64,000 nt of DNA from Gluconobacter cerinus (lineage in GTDB: Bacteria > Pseudomonadota > Alphaproteobacteria > Acetobacterales > Acetobacteraceae): assembly GCF_002723935.1 (NCBI RefSeq), contig NZ_BEWM01000001.1, positions 248,001-312,000 on the forward strand. Reading direction: 5' to 3'. A program made the translations under genes and the position numbers. Below the pieces are notes generated by a model. That model was not told the DNA's origin, made no database searches, and saw nothing but the letters and a program-made list of their open reading frames with translations. Positions 17,866-26,643 of this stretch are shown in pieces; the stretch's first letter is position 1; every line of letters begins with the position of its first letter.

Positions 17866-17889
17866 CCTGCCGGTTCACACACCGGCAGG
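17866..17889. terminator. Perfect stem-loop after murJ
   Basis: CCTGCCGGT and ACCGGCAGG pair perfectly around a 6-base loop, 9 bases after the murJ stop. There is no U-tract on either side, so it is a strong hairpin but only a possible terminator; it may instead protect the 3' end of the murJ transcript. Confidence 0.5.
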
Positions 17890-17954
17890 GACACGGTAGT
17901 TTCCCTTCCCCTCCTCATATCTCACCACCGGAGACCGGACCCATCGGCACGTTC

Positions 17955-20585
17955 ATGCCCCTGCCTTCTGCCGCCAATGCTACGCCTTCCATGGCGCAAT
18001 GGTTCGCGCTCAAGCATCAGGAGCCAGATGCTCTTCTGTTCTTCCGAATGGGTGATTTCTACGAGCTTTTTTTCGCAGATGCCCAGGCAGCGGCGATGGC
18101 ACTCGATATCGCGCTGACAGCACGGGGCAATCATAACGGCGAGCCGATTCCCATGTGCGGCGTTCCGGTTGCAGCGGCACCGGCCTATCTGTCTCGTCTG
18201 ATTCGCCGAGGCTTTCGCGTCGCTGTTGCTGAGCAAACGCAGGCACCGCAAAAAGGCCAGAAAGGCCCTCTTCCCCGTGCGATCGTCCGTGTCGTCACTC
18301 CGGGCACTCTGACGGAAGACGAACTGCTCGAAGCTGGCCGCGCCAATCTGCTTCTGGCTATTGCCCGCTCCGGAGACCGCCGCTCCAAAATGATTGGCGC
18401 AGCCTGGATCGATATTTCTACAGGCGCGTTCGAGACAACGTCCGTGCCTGAAGTCGCCCTTCCAGAGCTGATGGCCCGCCTAGACGCTGCGGAAGTTCTT
18501 TCCGATCCAGAGCTCATCCCGGCAGACCACGCCAGTCGGCTTGCACCAGTCGCTGTTCCGCCGTCTCTGGATAGCGCCCGCACTCTGATTTCCCGTGCCT
18601 ATGGGGTGGCACAGATTGATGCGCTCGGAGACTTCCCGGACGAGCAGGCCATCGCCTGTGCCATGGCCCTTCACTATGTTCAGCGCAGTCAGGCCGGAGC
18701 GCTTCCCAGACTCTCGCGCCCAATGCCGCAGGGCATCAGCGGCGTGCTCGGGATCGACCCTGCAACCCGCGCCAGCCTCGATATTCTGCGCACCCGTGAT
18801 GGGGAGACGAAATACAGCCTGTTCGGTGTGATCTCCCGCACCGTCACAGCAGCAGGCTCCCGCCTGCTTTCTCAATGGATTTCCTCTCCACTCACTAACG
18901 CCATTACCATCACCGAGCGTCAGAACGCATGGCTGTGGCTTCAATCCGTTCCGGGTTTTACAGCCGCATTGGGCGATATTCTTAAACGCACACCAGACCC
19001 GGCTCGCGCCCTCGGCCGCCTGTCAGCAGGACGTGGCCAACCGCGCGATCTCGCATCCATCCGCGATACTCTGATTGCCGCTGACGACCTGACAGCCCTC
19101 TTCCAGCCGGCCTGTGACAAGAGCACACCGTCTCTGATTCGCACGCTGACGGCTGGCCTTTATGGCCGCGCCGATGCCCTTTTGGACACGCTGAAAGCTG
19201 CGCTTGCGGAAGAATTGCCTGCACGCATCGAGGACGGTGGTTTCATCGCCGTCGGATTTGATGCTGAGCTGGATCAATACCGGACACTCCGGGATGAAAG
19301 TCGACGGATCGTCGCAGCACTTCAGGGGCGCCTCTCCGAAGAGTACGGGATCGGCAATCTCAAGATCCGCCATCATGCTCAACTGGGTTACGTCATCGAG
19401 GTCCCTGTTGCAGCCGGGGCGAAGCTGAAAGAACGGCCTGAGCTTTCTTTCCGACAGGGCACAGCCAGCCTCGCACGCTTCTCCACTGAAGAACTCGCTG
19501 CGCTGGACCGCGCCATTCTCGAGGCAGCAGACAAAGCGAGCACGCTGGAGCGCCGCCTTTTCACAGCGCTCTGCACCCGTATTCTCGAAACCCCCGCGCT
19601 GGACGAAGTCGCAGAATATCTTGCCCTGACAGACGTCTTACGATCCTGCGCAATTCTGGCAGAGGGAGGCTCGTGGTGCCGCCCAACTGTCACGGACGAT
19701 ACCGATTTCGAGCTTGTCGCTTGCCGACATCCTGTTGTCGAAGCCGCCCTCACAGAAACCGGCAGCGCGGACGCACGCTTCATTCCCAATGACTGCGCTC
19801 TCCCCCCAGAACACCGCGCCATGCTCCTCACCGGCCCGAATATGGCGGGTAAATCCACATTCCTCCGCCAGACTGCTCTTGCCGTGATCATGGCGCAGGC
19901 CGGGCTGCCGGTTCCGGCGAAAAGTGCCCGTATTGGTGTTGTGGACCGGCTATTTTCCCGTGTGGGTGGTGCAGACGATCTGGCGCGTGGGCGCTCCACC
20001 TTCATGGTGGAAATGACTGAAACTGCTGCCATTCTCAATCAGGCTGGTCCCAAATCTCTTGTCGTCGTCGACGAAATTGGACGTGGAACGGCAACGCTGG
20101 ATGGCCTCTCTATTGCCTGGGCTACGCTTGAGGCGCTTCACACCCAGCTTGGCTCGCGCACGATTTTCGCTACGCACTTCCATGAGTTGGGTGCTCTGAC
20201 CGAGTTTCTGCCGCGTCTGGCTCCGTACACTATGGCCGTCAAAGAGTGGCGGGGCGAAGTCATTTTCCAACATGAAGTCCGCCCTGGCTCAGCCCGTAAG
20301 AGCTGGGGCCTGCATGTGGCCAAACTGGCCGGGATTCCGCAATCGGTGGTGAACCGTGCTTCCCGGCTTCTCAGCACATTCGAACGTGAACAGGCTGAAG
20401 CCCGCTCTTCGCTGCCATTGTTCGAAGCCGTTGCAGACGCATCAGAAGACGCCCCGGAGCCGCAGGTTCTGCACTCTCCGGCCCTCGATGCGCTTACGAC
20501 CATCAATCCGGATGATCTCTCTCCCCGAGAGGCGCTAGCCGCGCTATATGATCTTAAACGCCTCGCTACAGGAGACAGGACTTGA
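17955..20585 (+). CDS. mutS: DNA mismatch repair ATPase MutS
   Basis: Recognises mismatches and small loops and starts repair. The 876-residue protein has the mismatch-binding N-terminal domain with FFRMGDFYELF (the phenylalanine-glutamate pair that contacts the mismatch), the connector and lever/clamp domains, and an ABC ATPase: Walker A GPNMAGKST near residue 627, VVVDEIGRGTATLDG and ATHFHEL. ATG 17955 is the first plausible start but its GGAGA is unusually far upstream (about 20 bases). The TGA stop is embedded in the start of glnD, implying coupling. Confidence 0.96.
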   Translation: MPLPSAANATPSMAQWFALKHQEPDALLFFRMGDFYELFFADAQAAAMALDIALTARGNHNGEPIPMCGVPVAAAPAYLSRLIRRGFRVAVAEQTQAPQKGQKGPLPRAIVRVVTPGTLTEDELLEAGRANLLLAIARSGDRRSKMIGAAWIDISTGAFETTSVPEVALPELMARLDAAEVLSDPELIPADHASRLAPVAVPPSLDSARTLISRAYGVAQIDALGDFPDEQAIACAMALHYVQRSQAGALPRLSRPMPQGISGVLGIDPATRASLDILRTRDGETKYSLFGVISRTVTAAGSRLLSQWISSPLTNAITITERQNAWLWLQSVPGFTAALGDILKRTPDPARALGRLSAGRGQPRDLASIRDTLIAADDLTALFQPACDKSTPSLIRTLTAGLYGRADALLDTLKAALAEELPARIEDGGFIAVGFDAELDQYRTLRDESRRIVAALQGRLSEEYGIGNLKIRHHAQLGYVIEVPVAAGAKLKERPELSFRQGTASLARFSTEELAALDRAILEAADKASTLERRLFTALCTRILETPALDEVAEYLALTDVLRSCAILAEGGSWCRPTVTDDTDFELVACRHPVVEAALTETGSADARFIPNDCALPPEHRAMLLTGPNMAGKSTFLRQTALAVIMAQAGLPVPAKSARIGVVDRLFSRVGGADDLARGRSTFMVEMTETAAILNQAGPKSLVVVDEIGRGTATLDGLSIAWATLEALHTQLGSRTIFATHFHELGALTEFLPRLAPYTMAVKEWRGEVIFQHEVRPGSARKSWGLHVAKLAGIPQSVVNRASRLLSTFEREQAEARSSLPLFEAVADASEDAPEPQVLHSPALDALTTINPDDLSPREALAALYDLKRLATGDRT

Positions 20586-23431
20586 AAAGTGCTGGTTTCT
20601 GGGGCGAAAGTCTTCCTTCCCCTTTCGCTGACGATACGGATACGACCCTGTCTGACCGCAAAGCCATGACCCCGTCGCTGCAAACAGCTCTTCAGACTGC
20701 CGCCGCACAGGGGCTGACGTCCCGAGATGACGTCCTCTCCATCCTTCGTCGTCATCTTGGCAATGGCCATGCAGATATCCGCATCAGGTTCGAAAAGCGC
20801 CTGATCTCGGGGATTGATGCGGCACGCGCGCTCGCGGCTCAGGCCGACAGCGTTGTCTGTGCACTGGCTGATCTTTCTGCCGCGCAGGACAATGCGTCCT
20901 CCGAAGAGCCACTCTGTCTGTGTGCCACCGGCGGCTATGGAGCGGGCCTTCTCGCCCCCTTCAGCGATATCGACATCCTTTTTCTCATTCCGGAAGATGC
21001 GTCTCCGGCCCTGACCACACGCATTGAGTTCATTCTCTATGCCCTCTGGGATCTTGGCCTCCGAGTCGGTCATGCGACGCGCTCCATCAGTGCCTGCATC
21101 AAGGACGTGGCCGAAGATCTGACCATCCGCACGGCCCTTCTGGACCTGCGCCCCCTTTATGGTGATCGGACGCTCGCCCGTAATCTCCGCTCAGCCCTTG
21201 GCGCGGACCTCCAGAACGACACGCTGTGCGATTTTGTCCGTGGCAAGATTGAAGAGCGTGAGCTGCGCCATCGCCGTTTTGGTGACAACCCCTACATGGT
21301 TGAGCCGAACATCAAGGAAGGCCGCGGCGGCCTCCGTGATCTTCAAACGCTGAACTGGATGGGCCGTGCTGCTCTTGGCTGCGCCATTACAACGCCAGAC
21401 CAAAGCACGGCCCCTGCCGAAGCCGTCCCGACACCATCCTTTATTTCTTTTGGCCTCCTGACCAACCGTGAAACCCACCGCGCCCGGCGTGCGTGGGATT
21501 TTTTCTGGACGGTCAGGCTGCACCTTCACTACATCACCGGCCGCGCGGAAGAGCGACTCACCTTTGACGTTCAGCCCGTCATCGGTGGCCGGATGGGCTA
21601 TGCCACGCACGGACGTCAGCGCGGTGTCGAACGCTTCATGCGACACTACTTCCTGACGGCACGGGACGTCATGCGCCTGACGCATGTTCTTCAGCCGATC
21701 GTGCTGATGCGCCTGCAGGATCAGGCCAGCGACACTCATCCGGAAGCACTTCCGGGGCCCGAAGGCTTCGAACGTATTGCGGGACGCCTCTGCCCTGTTG
21801 ATCCGGTCACGTTTGCAAAGAACCCACGTGACATGTTCCGAATGCTGGACTGCGCGCGCCGGCATGATCTGGAACTGCACCCACTTGCCATTCAGCAGTT
21901 GATCCGCAACGAACGGCACGCCGTTGAACTGCGGGATGATCCGGAAACAGCGCAGATCTTTCTTAATCTGCTTTGTGAACCAAGTGCGGATGAAACAAAG
22001 ACCGTTCCGTTCTGGCTTCCCATTCTGAACGAAACCGGCCTGCTCGGTCGCCTGCTTCCGGACTGGTCACGCGTTGTCGGCCAAATGCAGTTCGACAGCT
22101 ATCACATCTATACGGTGGACGAGCACATCATCGAGGCCGTTCGTATGATGGGCCAGATCGAAGCGGGTCATATGGCGGATGAGATCCCGCTGGCTTATGG
22201 GCTCGCCAAGGATCTGCGCTCACGCCGGGCCCTGTATGTCGCGGTCCTTCTCCATGACATTGCCAAGGGCCGTGGCGGCGATCATTCGGAGCTCGGGGCG
22301 GATCTGGCCCTCACCATCTGCCCGCAACTGGGTCTGGATCCTGAAGAGACAGAGACAGTTTCGTGGCTCGTTTTGCATCATCTGCTGCTGTCCCAGACAG
22401 CATTCACCCGAGACATTGATGATCCCCGGACGATCCTTGATCTTGCAGACACCATTCAGTCTCCGGAACGCCTTCGCCTTCTCCTCCTCCTGACAATCGC
22501 TGACATGCGCGCCGTCAGCCCCAAAGTCTGGAATGCATGGAAAGCCACGCTTCTACGTGAGCTGTTTTCCCGTGTAGCAGAAGTTCTGGAAGGCGGACTG
22601 GCCGCAACGGAGCAGGACGGCCGCGTCACGCATGCTCGTGAATTGGCCCGGGATGGTCTGAGCTCGTTGCTGCCAGAAAGCAGTATCGAGCACTTTCTGG
22701 CTCTCGGATATCCCAGCTACTGGCTCGGTTTCGACACCGATACGCATATGCGCCATGCGCGCATGATCCACGATTCAGACCGATATCGCTCACCGGTCAC
22801 GGTCGAGGCTTATCCAATTCCGGAACGCGGCGTGACGGAGCTGACCGTGCTTTGTGCTGACCATCCAGGACTGTTCTCACAGATTGCTGGCGCCCTTGCT
22901 GTCGCAGGCGCATCCATCGTGGATGCCCGCATCCATACCCTCAGCGATGGCATGGCTCTGGATACTTTCTGGGTTCAGGACGCTGATGGATGTTCCTTTG
23001 AAGATCCTCACCAGCTTGGGCGTCTTAATCATCTGGTTGAGCAGGCCCTGTCCGGTCGCCTTGACCTGAAGAAGGGTATCGCAGAGGCGCGTCATCGCGG
23101 AGCTTCCCGTCGGATGCGCGCTATTCACGTTCCACCCCGTGTAGTGATCGATAATACCGCTTCGGACCGGCATACTGTCATCGAGATCAATGGTCGTGAC
23201 AGATCTGGCCTGCTCCATGACATCACAACGACGCTAAGCGAGCAGTCGCTTCAGATTTCCTCTGCTCACATTACCACCTATGGAATGCGGGCTGTGGACG
23301 TTTTCTATGTTCGTGACCTTCTGGGCATGAAGATCACAGATCCAACGCGCCTAGCCCATATACGTGAAACACTCCTTGCTTCCCTGACGCCACAAACCGT
23401 CAAGAAGGCTGTTGCTGCGCCCACTCTCTGA
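20582..23431 (+). CDS. glnD: Bifunctional [PII] uridylyltransferase/uridylyl-removing enzyme
   Basis: Nitrogen sensor that uridylylates PII at low glutamine and de-uridylylates it at high glutamine. The 949-residue protein has the nucleotidyltransferase motif GGYG...SDID (117-131), an HD hydrolase domain with LLHDIAKGRGGDHSELG near residue 550, and two C-terminal ACT domains (about 750-830 and 865-940) that bind glutamine. The start is TTG 20582, overlapping the mutS stop as TTGA, with AGGAGACAGGA just upstream; a later ATG at 20666 would remove the first 28 residues. The 3' end overlaps the TPR gene on the other strand by 32 bases. Confidence 0.95.
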   Translation: MKSAGFWGESLPSPFADDTDTTLSDRKAMTPSLQTALQTAAAQGLTSRDDVLSILRRHLGNGHADIRIRFEKRLISGIDAARALAAQADSVVCALADLSAAQDNASSEEPLCLCATGGYGAGLLAPFSDIDILFLIPEDASPALTTRIEFILYALWDLGLRVGHATRSISACIKDVAEDLTIRTALLDLRPLYGDRTLARNLRSALGADLQNDTLCDFVRGKIEERELRHRRFGDNPYMVEPNIKEGRGGLRDLQTLNWMGRAALGCAITTPDQSTAPAEAVPTPSFISFGLLTNRETHRARRAWDFFWTVRLHLHYITGRAEERLTFDVQPVIGGRMGYATHGRQRGVERFMRHYFLTARDVMRLTHVLQPIVLMRLQDQASDTHPEALPGPEGFERIAGRLCPVDPVTFAKNPRDMFRMLDCARRHDLELHPLAIQQLIRNERHAVELRDDPETAQIFLNLLCEPSADETKTVPFWLPILNETGLLGRLLPDWSRVVGQMQFDSYHIYTVDEHIIEAVRMMGQIEAGHMADEIPLAYGLAKDLRSRRALYVAVLLHDIAKGRGGDHSELGADLALTICPQLGLDPEETETVSWLVLHHLLLSQTAFTRDIDDPRTILDLADTIQSPERLRLLLLLTIADMRAVSPKVWNAWKATLLRELFSRVAEVLEGGLAATEQDGRVTHARELARDGLSSLLPESSIEHFLALGYPSYWLGFDTDTHMRHARMIHDSDRYRSPVTVEAYPIPERGVTELTVLCADHPGLFSQIAGALAVAGASIVDARIHTLSDGMALDTFWVQDADGCSFEDPHQLGRLNHLVEQALSGRLDLKKGIAEARHRGASRRMRAIHVPPRVVIDNTASDRHTVIEINGRDRSGLLHDITTTLSEQSLQISSAHITTYGMRAVDVFYVRDLLGMKITDPTRLAHIRETLLASLTPQTVKKAVAAPTL

Positions 23432-25088
23432 GGTTTTCGGCCACCTGTTCCACAACGGGTGGCCATGCTTCTGGCAGGAAGCCTTCTGGCCTGAACTGCC
23501 GCACATTCTGGTACCAGGGAGTTGTTTTCCACCGCCAGTCACCGCCTCGGCGATTCAACAGCCAAAGCGGGCGACCCACGGCACCGGCCATGTGTGCAAC
23601 CGCGGTATCCACACTAATAACAAGCGAGCACCGCCCTACGGCGTCCGTAAGCTCTTCGGGGGTTTCGAGAGAGACCTTTTCCATCCATTCCGGGCAATTT
23701 CCCTGTTGAAGGGATACAAAACGAATGCCCTCAACACGTTGCAACGGCTCCAGCCATTCCAGGTTTAGAGAGCGACGCCGATCAAACCTGTAAGACGGAT
23801 TTCCCGCCCAGCAGAGTCCAACAACCCGCGGCTCCGCAATCGACGCGGCCTCCAGATAGGGCGCTGTTCCTCCCTGGCCCGCCAGCCCCAGAACAAATGG
23901 TAAGCTCAGAAGACTGATTTCTCCTGCGACGGGCCCTTCTGGTTCCAGAATCCGAGCATGGTCCATCGTAGGCATCCGGCTTACTAACGCAGCCACTGGA
24001 AAATGCAGTCGGAGAGGTCGTCTGGTGGCGGCTAAAGGCAGAAACCTCAAAAACTGGATGCTATCTCCCAGACCTTGCTCTGCCGTCACGACAATCGGCA
24101 ATTCACCTTCGGAGCCATCCCACGCTGGAGAAGACTGCGGCGTATTCAGAAGGCGATGTCGACTTTCAAATTCCTGCCAACCTTCCGAAAACTCACCTTC
24201 TCCCAGCAAAATAGTCGCGTGATTGAAGCGAGCCTGTGCTTGCTCGTAACCAGACGTCCGATCAGTGATGGCCGAAAAAAGCCGCTTGGCTGTTTCTTCC
24301 TCGCCCATCTCCATCAGAACCGTTCCAAGGTTATTGGCAATCCGGGCATCCTCGGGAGCAAAACCTAGCGCTTCTTCCAAGGTTAGGCGTGCTTCCTGCA
24401 AGTTCCCAAGAGCCATCTGAACCAAGCCGAGACTATTCAGGGTTGCTCCGGTTCGGGCTCTCAACTCACATGCCTTTTCCAAAGCCTGCAGGGCTGACTC
24501 TAAAAGTCTGCTTTCAAAAAACGCCGCTCCGAGATTAGCCCAGCCACGCCCATCGCGCGGCGCACGTTTCGTCACTCTGTCAAAACAGGAAAGTGCCTTA
24601 TCCGGACGCCCATCCTGCAGATAGATTTCACCAAGCCTTGTGAGATATTCGACATCGTCTCGCGCAAGGGCGCACGCTTCCTCCAGAGTTTCACAGGCCG
24701 CTTTACGTTGCCCCAGAAGCAAAAAGACTTCAGCACTCGCGGCATGAGCGCGCGGGTCAGCAGGCTGCAATGTTCGCGCTACGGAGAGAGCCGCACGTGC
24801 GGGTTCAAAGTGGCCCTCTGCAGCGAGTGCCAACCCCAATGTGATATGAACACGTGCTGATCTTGATGCTGGAAGGCCACCAGCCTGCAAAGCCCGTCCC
24901 GCCATCGCAATAGCTGTCGCATTCTGCCCGCGAGCACGAGCCAGACAGGCCATACCGTGCCATGCATCAGGTTGCGCAGGGTCATGAGCCAGGATGTCAC
25001 GAAAGGATTTTTCAGCGCTCGCGAGGTCGCCTCTGGCGAAGCAGTCAAAAGCAAAACGCGTCGGATCTGGCTTGTAATGACCTGTCAT
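23400..25088 (-). CDS. TPR protein with C-terminal glycosyltransferase-like domain
   Basis: A 562-residue protein. Residues about 10-290 form at least seven tetratricopeptide repeats (for example WANLGAAFFESRLLESALQALEKA). The C-terminal 250 residues have a GT-B-like fold: EQGLGDSIQFLRFLP, VVGLCWAGNP, and VISVDTAVAHMAGAVGRPLWLL, the last matching ADP-heptose:LPS heptosyltransferase-type (GT9) nucleotide-binding regions. Such TPR-GT proteins are thought to glycosylate proteins or act in envelope synthesis, but the target is unknown. No other glycosylation gene is adjacent. The ATG at 25088 lacks a strong ribosome-binding site. Confidence 0.8.
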   Translation of the reverse strand: MTGHYKPDPTRFAFDCFARGDLASAEKSFRDILAHDPAQPDAWHGMACLARARGQNATAIAMAGRALQAGGLPASRSARVHITLGLALAAEGHFEPARAALSVARTLQPADPRAHAASAEVFLLLGQRKAACETLEEACALARDDVEYLTRLGEIYLQDGRPDKALSCFDRVTKRAPRDGRGWANLGAAFFESRLLESALQALEKACELRARTGATLNSLGLVQMALGNLQEARLTLEEALGFAPEDARIANNLGTVLMEMGEEETAKRLFSAITDRTSGYEQAQARFNHATILLGEGEFSEGWQEFESRHRLLNTPQSSPAWDGSEGELPIVVTAEQGLGDSIQFLRFLPLAATRRPLRLHFPVAALVSRMPTMDHARILEPEGPVAGEISLLSLPFVLGLAGQGGTAPYLEAASIAEPRVVGLCWAGNPSYRFDRRRSLNLEWLEPLQRVEGIRFVSLQQGNCPEWMEKVSLETPEELTDAVGRCSLVISVDTAVAHMAGAVGRPLWLLNRRGGDWRWKTTPWYQNVRQFRPEGFLPEAWPPVVEQVAENLREWAQQQPS

Positions 25089-25206
25089 GCGTCAGTGATG
25101 CGGCCAAATGCCCTGAAAATCCATTCCTTCGAGAAGATTTCGGCAAGACAACCCAAAGAAACACCATGAGGCGTTAACGAAATTTTCAGACTCTCGGCGT
25201 CATAAC

Positions 25207-25221
25207 GTCTTGTAACAAGAC
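25207..25221. promoter_or_regulatory. Short palindrome upstream of the 112-residue gene
   Basis: GTCTTG, TAA, CAAGAC: perfect 6-bp arms, 20 bases before the ATG at 25241 and within the 152-base divergent region. Its position near the expected -10/+1 area would suit a repressor site or a 5' hairpin. No regulator gene is adjacent. Confidence 0.35.
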
Positions 25222-25240
25222 TAGCCAGAGGCGTCTGACC

Positions 25241-25579
25241 ATGCATCTTGAACAACGGACAGGCAGCGTTCCGGGCCTGGTTTATGCAACTGTGCGCCAG
25301 GGTATGACCACGCGCACGTTCCCTATTGAAATCAGACAAACGGCATCCGGTCATTACATTGCCCGGATGCCCGACCAACGCTGGTCCATTGAGTGTATGA
25401 CTGTAGATGCGGCGTTGCTTATGCACGCAGCCGTGCTTTTCCCGGTTGAGCATGAACACGCCCCCTGGCTGTCCAACCCACGACCGGCACTGTCGCCCGT
25501 GCAACGTCATGCAGCCCGCATTCTTTCTTCAAAAACCCGAGAAGAAAAAACGGAGCGAGAAGCCACGCTGGATTATTAG
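25241..25579 (+). CDS. Hypothetical protein, 112 residues
   Basis: A soluble 112-residue protein I do not recognise. AGAGG lies about 9 bases before the ATG. The first half looks like a small beta-rich domain (RTFPIEIRQTASGHYIARMPDQRWSIECMTVDAALLMHAA); the second half is proline-rich and then basic and helical. It is divergent from the TPR gene and followed within 40 bases by the Yellow-like secreted protein, so the two may be cotranscribed. Confidence 0.55.
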   Translation: MHLEQRTGSVPGLVYATVRQGMTTRTFPIEIRQTASGHYIARMPDQRWSIECMTVDAALLMHAAVLFPVEHEHAPWLSNPRPALSPVQRHAARILSSKTREEKTEREATLDY

Positions 25580-25616
25580 TCCTGTTTGAGGCTTGCCAAA
25601 TTTTCTGGACGGGCCG

Positions 25617-26621
25617 ATGTCTGGAGCTATGAAAAGCCGGTTTTTATATTCCGTCGCGAGCGCCCTTCTGGGCGCTGCTGGTCTGTTCTCTTCACCTGCT
25701 TATGCAGACCATCCGTGGAAAGATGCTCCGCAGTCAGCACAGATTGTTGCTGATGCTGCGCTTGATCGTGTTCAGCTTGGCTCCCTGCTTCCACATGGCG
25801 CAGACACTTTCCTGGCTTTGAGTGAAGAGGGTCGCCCTGTTTTACTCGATTCCCAAAATCACACTCATCCGTTTCCGATTGATGCCGCTGAGCAGGAACA
25901 AATCCCGCCCCTCGCATTTCTGACGCAGGCAGGATCGGATTACTGGGGCCTGGCAGTGTCGCCTCAGGCTAAGCTTGTTCATCTTTCTGTGGATGGAAAG
26001 CTCCTTGGAGAGGTGCCATTCGTCGGTGGAACGCTGAAAGGCAGCAATCTCACGGCACTTCAGGTCCATGGAAGCTTTGCCTATGTGACGGACGAAGGGA
26101 AACCGGCCCTCGTTGTCGTTTCCTTGAAGGACGGTAAAGCACAGCGCTTTCTGCCCTATGATCCATCCGTCACAGGACGCAGACCGTTCACGCGCAACGC
26201 ACAAATTACCAACGGACCAGACGGGCACCCTCTGACTGGCGGAAATGTTCGGTTTCTAGCGCTCGACGCAAAGGGGCAATGGCTGTTTTACATGCCTGCC
26301 TGCGGCCCTCTATATCGGATTGACGCCTCTCTCCTGACAGATCCGGCTTTCACGCCTGTTGAGCAGCTTGATGGCATTGTAGAATGGCGCGACACGCCGA
26401 GCCTCGGCGGCATCACCCTAAGCCCTGAAAACGTCTTCTACATGTCTAACCTTACGGATGGCGCTCTCCTTCAGTTCGGCAGCGAACGCAATCCTCTGAT
26501 CCTCATCCGGGATACTCGCCTTCTCGAGGCTGGAGCACTGGCGGTTTCTGACAGTCATCAGGTTGCCGTTCTGACATCAGAAGATGGAAAACCGCACATT
26601 CTTCGCATCGCCTTGCCATAG
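25617..26621 (+). CDS. Secreted Yellow/major royal jelly-like beta-propeller protein
   Basis: A 334-residue exported protein with a Sec signal (hydrophobic core FLYSVASALLGAAGLF, cleavage after PAYA). The mature part resembles the Yellow/major royal jelly family, a six-bladed propeller: VDGKLL, FAYVTDEGKPALVVVSLKDGKAQR, a GGNVRFLALDAKGQWLFYMPACGPLYRI blade and a late GGITLSPENVFYMSN. Bacterial members are periplasmic with unknown ligands. Starts at 25617 and 25629 are both possible; a TTG at 25593 would give an overlong signal. It sits 22 bases before thrC. Confidence 0.75.
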   Translation: MSGAMKSRFLYSVASALLGAAGLFSSPAYADHPWKDAPQSAQIVADAALDRVQLGSLLPHGADTFLALSEEGRPVLLDSQNHTHPFPIDAAEQEQIPPLAFLTQAGSDYWGLAVSPQAKLVHLSVDGKLLGEVPFVGGTLKGSNLTALQVHGSFAYVTDEGKPALVVVSLKDGKAQRFLPYDPSVTGRRPFTRNAQITNGPDGHPLTGGNVRFLALDAKGQWLFYMPACGPLYRIDASLLTDPAFTPVEQLDGIVEWRDTPSLGGITLSPENVFYMSNLTDGALLQFGSERNPLILIRDTRLLEAGALAVSDSHQVAVLTSEDGKPHILRIALP

Positions 26622-26643
26622 AAGGTCGTGATATAAACTTCCC

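Noticed and set aside
20138-21073. Minus-strand open frame of 311 codons
   Set aside because: Lies opposite the mutS-glnD junction, both of which are well supported.
23305-23532. Short minus-strand frames around the glnD 3' end
   Set aside because: Only the TPR gene frame continues with homology; the others are shadows of glnD.
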